A DNA stretch of 64,000 nucleotides, taken from Melampsora larici-populina 98AG31 (lineage: Eukaryota > Basidiomycota > Pucciniomycetes > Pucciniales > Melampsoraceae). The position numbers and the translations under genes are program-made. Under the pieces are notes generated by a model. It made no database searches. It saw only the letters and a list, made by a program, of their open reading frames with translations, and had not been told where the DNA came from. The stretch is from the NCBI RefSeq assembly GCF_000204055.1, contig NW_006768813.1, positions 189,473 to 253,472 on the forward strand, in the 5' to 3' direction. Positions 10,595 to 26,284 of this stretch are shown in pieces. Numbering within the stretch: the stretch's first letter is position 1; the number at the start of each line of letters is the position of its first letter.

Positions 10595-13498
10595 ATGCTC
10601 AGTTCAATCTCGAAATCTATCAACACTTCGACAATCAAAAAGTCGAGTTCTCAATTAACAGGCTCAATCACCCCCTTACTGATATCCAAAACTTTATCAA
10701 ACTATTGGTTAAATGGTTTATTACCAAAATATCATTCAAGAGTCGCATTAATCTCCAAACATGAACCAACTACCTCGAATCCAGCAAGTTCAAATCAAAC
10801 TATCAAATGGACTTTTTCGGAGTTTGATGATCAAATTCATCGACTCGCTAATGGTCTTTTGAAACTTGGTGTTCGGTTGGTCTTTCTTAGTCTTAATCTT
10901 GATTGATGAAATCGAAAATTAATCTCGGGTTTGATTGATTATAGAAAAGGCGATCGAGTTGGAATCTATTCACAAAATAATAGTGCTTATGCGACTTTAC
11001 AATGGGCGACTGCAGAAATAGGAGCGATCTTAACAACTATCAATCCAGCGTATCAACCACTCGAATTGAAAAATGCACTCAATGTATGCGATCCAAATGA
11101 AAATTCTTGATATTTGATGTCTTTTTTTTGGTTTCTCATCACTAATCAGATTTTGTTCATTTCACAGAAAGTTCAATGCAAGGTTTTATTTTGTACCCCT
11201 TCAATTCGTCGTCAAGATACATTAGCAATTTTAAAATCAATTCAACTTGAAGATACCCAAACTTTACCACATTTAAAGTCAATAGTTTTGATCGATAATG
11301 AATATGGAAAGAAAGGTAGATCGATTGATTCTGTTATTTCTCAGCTTAGAGGTGGTTTGGATTATCGTGAAGTGCTTGTGAAGGAATCAAACCGAGTCAA
11401 TCGGATCGATGAGACTCTTTTACCTGATGACGTCATCAATCTGCAATTCAGTGAGTTTCTTGGGATGGTTTTGAAGAGTTCTTTGACTAGTGAACTATAT
11501 GCTAATAAAATCCGGTTTCACTTCCTCTTAGCTAGTGGTACAACTGGTCTACCTAAAGCAGGTCAGCTTTTGATTCATTTCCCTTCGAATCCGATTTTTG
11601 TCATGATACCGTTTATCAAACTTGTCCTGATGATCATGCTCTACTATTCTGAACAGCGGCTCTCACTCATCACAATATATTGAATAATGCTGTCCAGATG
11701 GGAGAAAGAATGAACCTTCAGCCTGAAGATCGGGTTTGTAATGTTCCTCCTCTCTTTCATTGTTTTGGTAGGTTTTTATTTCAATGAATCAGCATCTTGA
11801 AGTTTCTTGACCTTTTGTTGACCTTTTTTGTTTGGTTTACCTTTGTGAATTTCGGTCATTAGGTTTAGTGATCGGAAACCTTAGTTCTTGGATTCATGGT
11901 GCGAGGGTAGTATATCCAAGTGAAGGATTCGATGCTCATGCAACGCTTAGGGCTATCGCTTCTGAAAAATGTACAGCCGTGTGAGTCATTTTTCGAAAAC
12001 CAGGTTCAATTTGGTTTGCTTTACCTTGAGAACCGTTCGAATCCTAACGTTCTTACCTTACTTTAATGATCAATAGACATGGAGTTCCTACGATGTTCAT
12101 TGCTGAATTACAAGCCCTCAAAGAAATCGGTCCTTTAGATCTTTCTTCACTGCGGTTAGTTAATCATACTCCTTTGATTATCTTATGCCACTTTGATAGC
12201 ATAAACTGATTGATGGATCTTTTGTTTAGGACGGGCGTCATAGCGGGTTCGCCAGTTCCAAAAGGGATGATAACCGAACTGGAACGCCACATGAATCTTA
12301 CACAGATGACGATTGTTTATGGTAAGTCACATTTTATTCTGGTTCGGAAAGTCACGGTAGACTTTGACAAAACGATTCTTGTTCTTAACTCATTGGATAT
12401 CCATCTTCATTCATAGGCATGACTGAAACATCACCTTGCTCATTTCAGACCTCTTATGATGATAAGTCACCTAAGCGTATGGTGAGTAGGCTAGTTTTCC
12501 TTATAAGAGTTCAAGATCATAATTTCCAAAGTCCAGGTTTTTGATTCTCAACCAACATGGGATCACCTGTATATATAGACAACAGTAGGTAAAATCCTTC
12601 CACACCTACGTGCCAAGATTCTTGATCAAGATGGAAACACACTTGATTGTGGAGAAGCAGGCGAATTGGTAGTTTCAGGTTACGCACTACAAAAAGGATA
12701 TTGGGAAGATGAAGTAGCCACAAAGAAAGCTATGTATAAAGATGAAACCGATGGACAAACTTGGATGAGGACTGGAGATTTGGGTAAGATTGACGATGAA
12801 GGTATGTAATTTTGACCTTTGATTCTTGAGAGATGACGACCGAACGCGAAATTGTGAGGTTAGTTACTGATTGCTGGATTTTGAATCTTTTAGGGTACCT
12901 TTCCATTATTGGTAGGTCTAAAGACATGATTATCAGAGGTGGTGAAAATTTAAACCCGGTACAAATTGAGGATTGTATTGTATGTTGCTTTTCTGATTCA
13001 TTCCAGTCTTTGATGGATCTCATGACTAATTCTTTGATAATATGTATAGAACAAAATTGAAGGTGTTGTGGATTCTGCAGTTGTGGGGGTACCCGATGAC
13101 TTCTTTGGTGAAGTGAGTAGTTTATTGACTATTATCTGTGCAAACAGGATGTTGATTGAGCTTATTGTACTTTTCTGAAGACCGTTGGAGTGTTTGTGAA
13201 ATGCAATGGTCCAGTGGAGCGATCACAGATATGTGAAGCAGTCACCACTCGACTTTCTCATCAAAACTCGCCAAAATGGGTTTGGTACATTTTTAGTTCC
13301 TAAAGAAGAATCAGAACTTGGTTAATGATAGAAACTGATCAAAATCATATCCATGATTTTTTATGTTACAGGTTCTTGGGAAAGAAAGAGGAAGTCGAAG
13401 ATCAAGAATTTCCATTGACTGCAAGTGGAAAAATCATGAAGGTTGAATTAAGAAAGATGGCAACTGAACTTTGTAAGAAAAAGATTGGTAAAGTTTGA
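10595..13498 (+). CDS. Acyl-CoA synthetase (ACSF2-like, AMP-forming)
   Basis: The enzyme activates a fatty or other carboxylic acid with ATP and joins it to coenzyme A. After splicing about ten short introns, the P-loop reads [10 protein letters not shown] (spanning an intron at about 11451-11530), followed by [10 protein letters not shown], the YGMTETSP motif, WMRTGDLG, the hinge [16 protein letters not shown] and the C-terminal lysine motif [10 protein letters not shown]. The order and spacing match the ACSF2/medium-chain branch of the ANL superfamily. The N-terminus ([18 protein letters not shown]) is rich in Ser, Thr and Lys without acids, which suggests mitochondrial import. No frame break is needed. 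The acid it uses cannot be told from sequence. Confidence 0.88.
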
Positions 13499-15129
13499 AA
13501 AATTGAAGATTCAAACATTGGATGAGTATAAATCAACCAAGGAGAATTGGAAGTATATAAGCACGGTAATGTTTGTAGGATTGTATTCAAAGTGTTTTGT
13601 TCATTGATTTGTGTGAGTAGTTTTTTGTTGTTTTGATGGGTTTTGTTCTCGTTTTCGAAAGCTTGAAAGTATATCGTGAAATTTGTTGTTGTGCATAATC
13701 AGTTTGGTTTGTCTTTGATATTTTTCATTTTGAAAGATTTGATTAGAGGATGAACCCAATTTTCTTCTTGTGATTGATATATGTTGATATAACTTTGACA
13801 AATACAAATTTCTGTTCATATATTGATTTATATTGGTATTTTGTAAAACATGATATGTTGATTTGGTCTTGATTGACAAAGGAGAGATTTACTACTTGAT
13901 GTAGTTGAGCTTGGCTGGAAAGTATTAGAGCATGGCTCGAGAGAATCATATAATCACATGGTAAGACCCATGGTATTCACCGGAGTCATGTAAGAGGCAA
14001 TTTTTATCAGCTGTTTGAAAATCTTGTAGATTGATCCCTTCCTTCTGAAATGTGTTTCCCCCTTTAAAAGATGTGCATGTATTCCTGAAGATGAAAAAAC
14101 TTGCTGAGAGGCCATCATTCCGCACTACCACAGGATTTTTACTGAAAGAAGATTTCAAGCAGACAGGTGAGATCATAGAGAAATATCTGATTCATGTGTA
14201 AGGCATGGATGTCACTCAGGATAACCTAGTTCTTGCTCAATTCCTTCAATACTTTGCTGAAATAACCAAAAATGGAAGTCATGATGTGTATTCAGTCAGA
14301 GTTCCTTGAGAATTCCACCAGAGCTTTTCCATAAGCCACAGCACATAACACATTTTATCATACTTGTTAGCTCTAAGTCTGATGTATTCATGTACTTAAA
14401 GTGCCAGGTCAATTTAAATCAATACTTGCTCAAATCTTAGTGTCCATGTAGTGTGATGCTAGTTTCACTTATGGATATTTATGCTTGTCATTTTGTACAA
14501 TAATGTAACCTATATGATAGTTTGATTCTCCACAATCATACAACCTTTCATGGTTAAGGAAAGACTATAGAATAGCACTTCAAACATGATTTGTGATACT
14601 GTGTGGAACTTTGATTTATTTTGTTTCAAATGTTGCTTCCAAAGGTGCAAAAATTCTGCAAGATAAATGCTAAAGAATTTTGAAAAGGGAGAATGTAACT
14701 TAACTCAGTCTGTTGAACTGCATATGTCCTGAGGAGCTTGCTCTGCAGGCTCTGGGAGATGTGTTGTGTTAGGGATAAAACAAATCACACAGAAACTCTC
14801 TCAATATTGATTCAAAAACACTAATTAGCAACCATTGTAATCACCAAATCAAGTGGTTTAGCAGGCAAGAATTTTTGTGATTACTTTCTTTTAGGCTATG
14901 TATCTTTATCCCATTGCAGGTAAGAGTAGGACTTAAAATCTTGAAACATGGTGCAAACTAAGTCTCTTTTGCTAATGAACAAGTGTTTGTCAAATATTTC
15001 AGGAAACATCACCCTATACATGTGTAAAAATTGCTTTACCCCTGACTTGCTTGTTTACTTTCCCTAGCCCCTGAAGTTACCTAAAAGTAGTGATCTTTGA
15101 TCTTATTGGGTCTTGCAGCTTATTGAATT
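13499..15129. other. Intergenic DNA with a degenerate gene copy
   Basis: Apart from the degenerate copy at 14071-14288, I see no coding region. It is AT-rich with runs typical of decayed repeats. Confidence 0.5.
14071..14288 (+). pseudogene. Degenerate copy of the unknown gene at 16013-17074
   Basis: The translation resembles the last exon of the downstream gene: both share a CV/IFLKM.KL.E.PS opening, a LIH stretch and then VLAQFLQYF.E. In this copy the frame contains a stop after LIHV and the upstream exons are not recognisable. It shows that the family has at least two members within 3 kb. Confidence 0.6.
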
Positions 15130-15444
15130 TTGAAGCCAGGGGAGAACTTAAGGTGGATTGATCCAGATGGGCTTGAGATCTGGGTAATAGAACCAACCCC
15201 AAACCCCTTCATCCTGAAATCCTCAGGTCTCAAACTCAGAGATATCATAACCACACTCAGATTGCACCTTGATGGCTACCAAACCTACATTGAAAACAAA
15301 CTACACCTTCTTTCAGGCTGCTTCAGTGGTATACACATGGACTCATTTGGCATGGACATTGATACAGAACTGAAAGACAGTGCCAACGGTTCAAATGTCT
15401 ACATAACTTCTATTGGTGAATTATATCATGTGGGTCAATATTGA
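15130..15444 (+). CDS. Unrecognised ORF or exon, 104 residues
   Basis: I do not recognise it. The predicted protein is hydrophilic with no signal peptide or membrane segment, and contains WIDPDGLEIWVIEPTPNPF. It ends 570 bp before the exons at 16013, and may be an upstream exon of the same gene, but no join is demonstrable. Confidence 0.3.
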   Translation: MKPGENLRWIDPDGLEIWVIEPTPNPFILKSSGLKLRDIITTLRLHLDGYQTYIENKLHLLSGCFSGIHMDSFGMDIDTELKDSANGSNVYITSIGELYHVGQY

Positions 15445-16012
15445 TGCAGTATTGCGCACACCCCCTTTGGCACACATTTCAAGCCAAGAAATTATGAATC
15501 AGTTATCTAGGCTATTTGCAACATTTTTCATCAATGTTATGCTCAAGATGGGAGAATGGAGTTTGACAATTGAATAAACAGTCTTCTAAATATAGATTAA
15601 GGTTTTTTTATCAACCGTGTTAGCTATGCGATCTGCATCATCTTCAAACACAATATCAACAATCTAATCTCAATTCCAAATACTATCTTGAAGACTAGTC
15701 ATGAATTTTCTAATGTAAACATGCACTCTGTATCAGATAAGCAGATAGGAGGAAGGCTTGCACAATTAGCTTCTAATATCATACTTATCTATCTGTGTCA
15801 ATCTTTCAGACACTTTTTAATTCAGTTTGTCTTCAGTAGTATTGATTGTCTTGCCACTACTTGGTTCTGAATTGCTTGATCTACAGTCACAAGATACATG
15901 ATGAGGTTTGTATACTTATACATGTGGATCATCCCATTGTTTTCATCAAGATCAGAAGTTGATGGTCTACAAGAAATTATTTCAGAATATAAGGGGTCAT
16001 ATTCTCAAGTGA

Positions 16013-17074
16013 TGTCAACCTCACTATTGCAACATTTCAAATCATACAAAGGTGAGAGAATATAACCAAAAAAAATTCTTGGTTGACTACCAGATGATTA
16101 AGCCTCAGATATTCATTCCAGTTGATCTAGGAGTTGAGATGATTAAAAAACCAAGATATCTTATGAAGCCTTCAGCAAAGAAGAATAGAGTTGGTTCTAA
16201 TGGTGTGAGACTGAGAGGGAATTGGTCTCTAACATATCAAGAGTATATCATTTCATTTTGGATAACACGTAAGTAATTATCAATGTATAATTTCAAGAAG
16301 TTAATTGATAAAAGCTGATATTCTAGTCTAGATAAAAACATTTACACTCAAATCAAATTTGATCCAACTTTACAACTTGTCTTGGAATCTCAAATTGTTC
16401 AAACAAAGTTGATCGAAAAAGTTCACAGATTTCCACAAAGTTTTGCACCAGTTGAGAATGTCTTCATGAGTTGGGTTCAATTGACATTGATATCTCAATC
16501 AGAGGTGATCTTGAATTACATCAAGTCCATAGAAGATCCCTTGTGAGTTGACACATGATGATGGGATCAAATCACAAACATATGTCTGACTTGTATTGTG
16601 GAAAAAAATAGCACTTCACATACTTTCATGTCAACACAATTTCAGATACAACCTTATGGTTTGAAGATCGATCCACCTGAAATATCATGGGATGAAATCA
16701 AGATCATTCAGTTCTGGTCAACTTGTGAGTACTTCTGGGACGTAAATAACTCAAAATCACTTCAAGTATACTGATATGACTGTCCTGTACTCAAAGACAT
16801 GTGTGTATTCCTGAAGATGCAAAAACTCGGAGAGACACCATCATTAGAAAGATCAATAGGAAAGTTAGTCAAGTTTAATTATAAGGAAACAAGCAATATC
16901 ATGAGAAAATTTCTTATTCATATAGATGAATATTCTATCAATCAAAAAGTTCCAGTCCTTGCTCAATTTCTTCAATACTTTTCTGAACTGACTGAACACA
17001 AAGCTCAGTGTGAGTTTGCACTGGGAGTGTTGAGTGAATTCCACAAAGAATGTACCTTGAACCAAAACTTGTAA
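16013..17074 (+). CDS. Unrecognised multi-exon gene (duplicated family)
   Basis: Four frames join through good splice sites: 16013-16270, 16330-16542, about 16611-16727 and 16797-17074, with donors GTAAGT, GTGAGT and GTGAGT. The joins keep one frame through IITF-like, FDPTLQLVLESQIVQTKL, ISWDEIKIIQFWST and CVFLKMQKLGETPS, ending FHKECTLNQNL. No known domain is apparent; the protein is neutral and without a signal peptide in the visible part. An in-frame stop at 16010 means the true first exon is upstream or lost, so the gene may be partial. A degenerate relative lies at 14071-14288. Confidence 0.4.
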
Positions 17075-18214
17075 ATTTCTTGTAATAATATCCAATAGTA
17101 AGATCTATGATTCATATACCTCATACTTGATTTTATGTGGCGTTTGTCATGAGGAATCAGTCTTGGTGCAGGAAAAATGGTCAGGTTGATTCACCCTTGA
17201 TGTTACCCTGAGGCCTGAATAGCACAATGGTGCCCTAAATTGGGCCTTTTCTCAAAAACTGGATGCATGCTTGTGGGTGAAAACACTTTGCGCTGAGTCC
17301 CTCCACTGGAGTCCCCCCTACTCTTTTCAGTGAGATAGTGATAAGGGAAAATGGTGGAAAATGAAAAACACATAAAACTTGACCCTCTGTCTGAAAGTGA
17401 GGGTGGGAAAAAATCATTTTAAAAATGACTGATTTGATTAGCTTAACAAATTTCTCTCTGCACTGTGCGGCCATGTCCATGCGCTTTCCAAGGAGCTTAT
17501 TACTAGTTGTTGAATTCTGGCATGAACACTCCAGAGGTTAATTATCCTTATGTATTTTTTGACACTTCTTGCTTCCCTCACTGATGTACCCCTCTTTACC
17601 CCACAGTCAGAGTCATTGAGAGACATTTTCTATGTGTGTTTTGACCTGTTTTAGTTGGGAGAACTGTGGCCATCATGCACTGCTTGAGGTGAATGTTCAA
17701 GCCTTATATCTCACTTGTAAAGTGGTGTACAGGGTGTATTTTCATCTCCCACAAATTTAGGATCCAAAAAGCCCATAATTCAGGTGATGTTGTAAACATC
17801 CTCTGACAAATCTTTTGTCCTTGCTACTTGGAGTGATTATAATATGGGGCTGCAGTGAGGATTTTTTGTGAAGAAGTGCAAAAATACAAAAAACTACATG
17901 ACAAAACATAATCCTTGAAGTGTTCACACCAGAATTCAACAATTAGTCATAATCCCCTCTGCAAGGGCACAGACATGGCGGCACAGAGTGGGCTTTGTTC
18001 TGGTTTGATAACTATGAGCCAGCGGGGAAAAGTAGAACTGTATCAGGTGCATGAAATGTATAAATTGAATTGAGAGTACAGAGACAATGAATATTTTTGT
18101 CATTTTTCTGCTGAACAATTTTTTGAATTGGGACAAAGAAAGAAACTGCAACAACTAGGAATCACTGTGGAAATCATTCAACTTCCCCAGGTTGGAAGAG
18201 GAAAATGATTACTA
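17075..18214. other. Intergenic DNA without a supported gene
   Basis: Short frames only, no motif recognised. Sequence has the mixed composition of decayed repeats. Confidence 0.45.
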
Positions 18215-18400
18215 GTAAAGTTTGTCATAGAAGGATCCATTACTGCACACCTGAGCCATAACACCCACACTACATATGTGCAGCAAGCTAAGTAAATAGT
18301 TGTCTATCATGTACCTACAGGTCTGCTCAGTTTTTTTCCCATCTGAATAAATGAAGCACATATCATACCACATGTAACTTTTTTGACTTTGAAAAATTTG
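18215..18400 (-). repeat. Dispersed repeat, inverted copy
   Basis: Read in reverse, the segment matches 19440-19710: both contain CTGAGCAGA, then CACATATGTAGTGTGGGTG and TTATGGCTCAGGT, then a TATGACAAA stretch. It is one of three related copies within 2 kb, this one in opposite orientation. Confidence 0.7.
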
Positions 18401-18866
18401 TCCCAAAAATTTACTACATATAATTCTGTAGCTGCTCAGGCAATATTCTTGAAGCTATTTCTTAGTAACAGAAAGGGTGTTACATGCAGTTGAGTGTGAG
18501 CACCAACCAAGGTACAACTTGGTGCAGAGCTCCATGAGCTGGAAGGATATGTGTAGATGAGAATATATGCTTATAGCAAGGAAACTTGTGGACAGTTCTG
18601 AAGAGAACTGTGTTGGAAAAAAACTTTTTTCTCCCAATCGAGTTCCTGCACGACATCTCATCTTCCAAACAGCACATCTCAGCTCGTTCAAAGGTTTGAA
18701 TTCTATATTTCATCAATATAAAAGATTTTCTACCCTCCCCCCTGGCAAAGTCACAAGCTCCAGGTTTGGTAACTGAGAAGTTTTTCTCATGGACCCAAAC
18801 CTGGAGGCTCAGCAGCAGCCCCCCCTGTACCTTGGGATAGAGTGAATTCTTACACTATCCTAAGGG

Positions 18867-19284
18867 GTCAGGATGAGCCCCGACCCCCAAATGCGGGGAC
18901 TGGGCTGCCCGGCCCACCAACTTTTTTTCAAAAGTCATAACAAGGACCGACCCCGGTATTCCCCAAGCTTTTTTTGGCTCACAGGTCAAGCCCGGTTCCC
19001 ATACCCTGACCCCCAGGAAATTACGGGGACCCCCGAGTCCCCAGTTATTTCCGGCAGAAACCGCTGAGCACAACCTCTCCCAAGCATGTATCTATCCGCT
19101 TTTCACAGCTTGATTTTTCCTTGGGTTCCCCAAGGAGAGTCACTTTCTTTTGACTCTCAGAAAGACCCCCGGGCCCAACAATCCCTGCAGTTCTGCGACC
19201 CTTCGAAGGCCAGAACAACCCCCCGACCCGACGGGCTGTCCCGCGGGTATCCCTGATTTGGCGGGTCTTGGGGCTCATCCTGAC
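18867..19284. mobile_element. GC-rich MITE with exact 15-bp inverted ends
   Basis: It starts GTCAGGATGAGCCCC and ends GGGGCTCATCCTGAC. It is flanked by TAAGGG on both sides (18861-18866 and 19285-19290), a likely target duplication. The 418-bp inside is GC-rich and holds no complete transposase. Its base composition stands out against the AT-rich surroundings. It inserted between two copies of the dispersed repeat. Confidence 0.85.
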
Positions 19285-19369
19285 TAAGGGGGATGGTTAG
19301 TGGATCCCAAATGATGTAATATACATCGAAACCACGACCCCAGTAGTAATAGAGTTGATGGGATTACAC

Positions 19370-19710
19370 CAACTTTGAGTCAATGTATGAAGTCAATCTT
19401 TTGAATGCTTTTGTCAATCTGAAAAAAGTCACAGCATGTATTACATATGAAAACCTTATCCTGATGAGCATAAAGCTGAGCAGAACTGTATGTACAGTCC
19501 CCTCTAAGTGGTTTACGTAATCATTCAAGTTCTGCAGCGGCAGGGCCGGGGCCTGTCGCAAACCCAATGATTACAAATCCTAGGCGTGGGGACGTGTACA
19601 TGAGAGCCACCTATTCACTCAGCCTGCTTCACATATGTAGTGTGGGTGTTATGGCTCAGGTATGGAGTGGTAGATCATTTTATGACAAATTGTACTCCCA
19701 ATCATTTTTT
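19370..19710 (+). repeat. Dispersed repeat, direct copy with an internal insert
   Basis: It shares AGTCAATNTTTTGAATGCTT-like and TGAGCAGAACTNTATGTA segments with 19930-20090, and the CACATATGTAGTGTGGGTG block with 18215-18300. About 90 bp near 19505-19600 have no counterpart in the other copies. Confidence 0.65.
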
Positions 19711-19837
19711 TCTGCCCACTTGGGGATGTTGAACAGTGTTTGCAGTGAACAGAGGAAACCTCTGATAGTTCAGGCTTGACAAAGCTCATTGGGGGAGCTT
19801 GTTGTGGTGCCATTTTTGTTGCACATCTTCTTGGAGT

Positions 19838-20207
19838 ATTCCAGCATTGAAGAGCTTCCCGGATGGGAATATGGGTCTTAAGGACCAGATTCCCCTTCTC
19901 TTACTGTTACACAGCTTCATGAATATTTCTCAAGTAGCAATTCTGATGTATGTAGTCAATGTTTCAAAATGCTTGTCTCAATCTGAACAAAGTTACAGGA
20001 TGTATTACATGTGATTTGCTTATTCAGATGAGCAGATAACTGAGCAGAACTATATGTAGATAATAGCTAAGGATTTACTCAGATGTTGGCACATATGTAG
20101 CATACACTTTATGGCTCAATTTTGCAGTGCAAGATGATTTGATGACCCATTCTACTCTCAATGAGATTCACAGCCTAGGTCAGGGCACCTCTTTAATGCT
20201 GGCAGTG
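19838..20207. mobile_element. MITE carrying the dispersed repeat
   Basis: The left end reads CCAGCATTGAAGAGCTTCCC and the right end CACCTCTTTAATGCTGGCAGTG, imperfect inverted repeats. The same terminus and the adjacent GATGGGAATATGG occur in the foldback at 1-130. Its interior (19930-20160) is the third copy of the dispersed repeat, so the repeats at 18215 and 19370 are probably truncated members of this family. Confidence 0.65.
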
Positions 20208-21781
20208 GTAGTGCACCTTCCTTCCCCTTGCTCAAGTGGTCCCTGACCTCTCACATATTCCACTAAGTTGATAATTCAATCAACTACTACGAATTCATTA
20301 TATGTTGGACTCCAGAAAAAAAGGTAAAGTTTTTACTACCTTAAAGAAGATCAAACTCCAAAGTTTACTACTGAAGACCAAAAAATACAGTCTTTGCTGT
20401 GTTTAGATCCAGTCAAAAACTGAGATTTGAACTTTTTCATTTTTTCTCAATGTCCAACATATAAAAAATAGCTACATGACTTTTTGTCAAGTGTATAACT
20501 GCAGAATTGCATAAAATACTAACTAAACAAGTTACAATATGATAGGATTGTTTAGACCTTAGGAGAAGACATCTATTAATCAGGACAAAGAGTTTTTTGC
20601 CTCTATGTTATGATCTCATCTTGTGGAAGGTCTAACACATATATGTCACACATTAGAATGTATCTTGTATCTACGTCATGTTCTAGTGTCCTCTTTTCCC
20701 TCATACAACAATCTCATAATAGAACTCAGATGACCTATTGAAGTCCTCACTTCCGTTGATCAAGACCCAGACTCGTAGTCTTAACACTCTAGATTTTCAG
20801 TTGTTCTCTTTTTTTGGAGGCTATTGTCTTGTCGTGTTTTTGCAAAGGCTTTTGTGTCTCTGACTTTGTTTAGTAATCAACTTTATGCTTTGAGCACACC
20901 CAAAGGAAAGCGGTGACCCTCTATAAACACCTTTGTCACACCCATTCGGAATACAGTGTAATATAGTAGCACATAGACTCAAACTTCTTGTGGCCTCTAC
21001 AGAGCTGAGCAAGCATTTGATCCCCCTGCCTAACCCCCCATCCTATTGTCAACCAAAGTCACGGGGGATACGACCATTTTGAGTTGGTGACTGAAGTTAT
21101 CCAGGCCCATCCAGAACTGCTTGACTTGAACCGCAGATCTACGGTCACGTGTGTTCCAGATCCGAGGCAGCCTGCAGGGCAGTTGGCCATGAGCATGGCC
21201 CCGTCTTACCTCGTCCATTGATAGCCCCGATGACTCAATCTTTTGTGTTTCAAAGTGCTATGTAGCTTTTCGGATATCAACCACTGCGTACAATACATTC
21301 CAGATGACTCACTTGATAATTCATGAACAATGGGAGCCAAAGCCTAAAGGGCAATGGATCAAGGGAAAGTACTAAAACCTGCATGCAGTATTCAGAGGGA
21401 CGAAGCTGTTACATAGTAGTTCCTTTGTTTCCCTTTTTGAGACAATCTAGTTGTGAAAGAGATTGTAGATCGGAATACTAGAAATCTTTACAGAAAAGAA
21501 CCAAAGTTACATTACTGAGTGATCAGTTACGAGTCGAAGAGTTCATGTCAAGACTCTCTTTGAAGTCGATCCAGTCGAGCTAAATTTTCAAACTTCAACT
21601 ACAACTACACACTTCTCATTTCTCAACAAGAACAACAACAACAAATCAAACAAAGGAAACAAGAAAATCAGATTCAAACTCAAAAAAGAAATATCATACA
21701 AATCATCAAACTAATAAAGAAATCGATCATCAACAATCAAACAAATCGACTTGAATATCTACTCATCAAAATCAAATCCAA
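20208..21781. other. Intergenic DNA upstream of cullin-1
   Basis: No gene seen. The last 180 bp before the cullin start are rich in A and C with repeated CAA and ATCAAA runs, as is usual for 5' untranslated DNA here. Confidence 0.5.
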
Positions 21782-25189
<3,408 letters not shown>

Positions 25190-26284
25190 AAAAAAAAAAC
25201 GAAAGAAAAGAGACGAAAGAGAAAAGTCAGAAAGAAAGAAATGAAAAGAAACGAAGAAGAAAAGAAACGAAAAGAGAAGAAGAAAAGAAACGAAAGAGAA
25301 ACCAAACCAAAAAGAAAAGATAAGCTGATGTGATGTGATGTGTTTGTTGAAAGAGTTGTGGTGGTGGTATTCAAAGTGGTTTATTTCTTTTTCATTTGAT
25401 ATGTTTGAAACAATAATAATGTAGAAAAAACAAAAAATCGATTGATCATTTTATTTTTTTTCATTTTTGGAAAATTTTAAGTAAAAAGTGGATTCTTTTT
25501 TTTTTTTGAAATAAATTTTATATATCTTTTTTTTGAATTTGTTTCATACGAGGATTTGATGAGTAGGGAGAAATGGTTTGGAGTGGTTTTATGAGGCGGT
25601 TTTAATAAGGGGTTTGATTACTGCTTTGGAGTTGTTGAATAGGTTTGAAGGGTACGTTAAGAGCAAGCTCAACTTGTCAACTTAACTGAGCTTGCAGAGT
25701 AAAGATAAGCCTTTGTGGTGGTAAAACGGGTTGATTGTTAGGATGATTTAACAAAGTTTTCAACCTCTTGAATATGATCAGCAGACAATAGAGATGAAGT
25801 TAGAAAGCTCAACCATCTTATATACCTGTGTCACTTTTCTTCAGAGTATGTATCACTCAAATATCTACACATCCACAAAGGCTCAATGTGATAATGAGAT
25901 CCAACCGAGATTGAAATTATTATTTTTTGATCAAAGCTTTTACAAAATAAACACTTGAATCGAGATTATTTATAACGTCAACGTTTTCCTAATTTTTCAA
26001 AAAAAACGTTTTTTTCTAAATACACATGATACTTTTGATTTTGAAAGAAGGTTTTGGAAAAAAACACTCAAATACATCTCATTTTTCATTTTACATCCAT
26101 GACCAAACTTTTTTGAGGGTGTAGTAAAGATTCTAATCATCTTCTTTCTTAATTTATTTAAACTTTTCAATCATCAAACCTTCCATTAATTAATTCTAAT
26201 TTCTCATTCCAATATAAACCTTTCAAGAATTTATTATTACAATCCCCTTTCTTCCTCCTAAATCACACACACACTACATACTTT
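25190..26284. other. Intergenic DNA between convergent genes
   Basis: It lies between the 3' ends of cullin-1 and CDC73 and holds purine-rich and T-rich tracts near 25190-25540. No gene seen. Confidence 0.6.
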
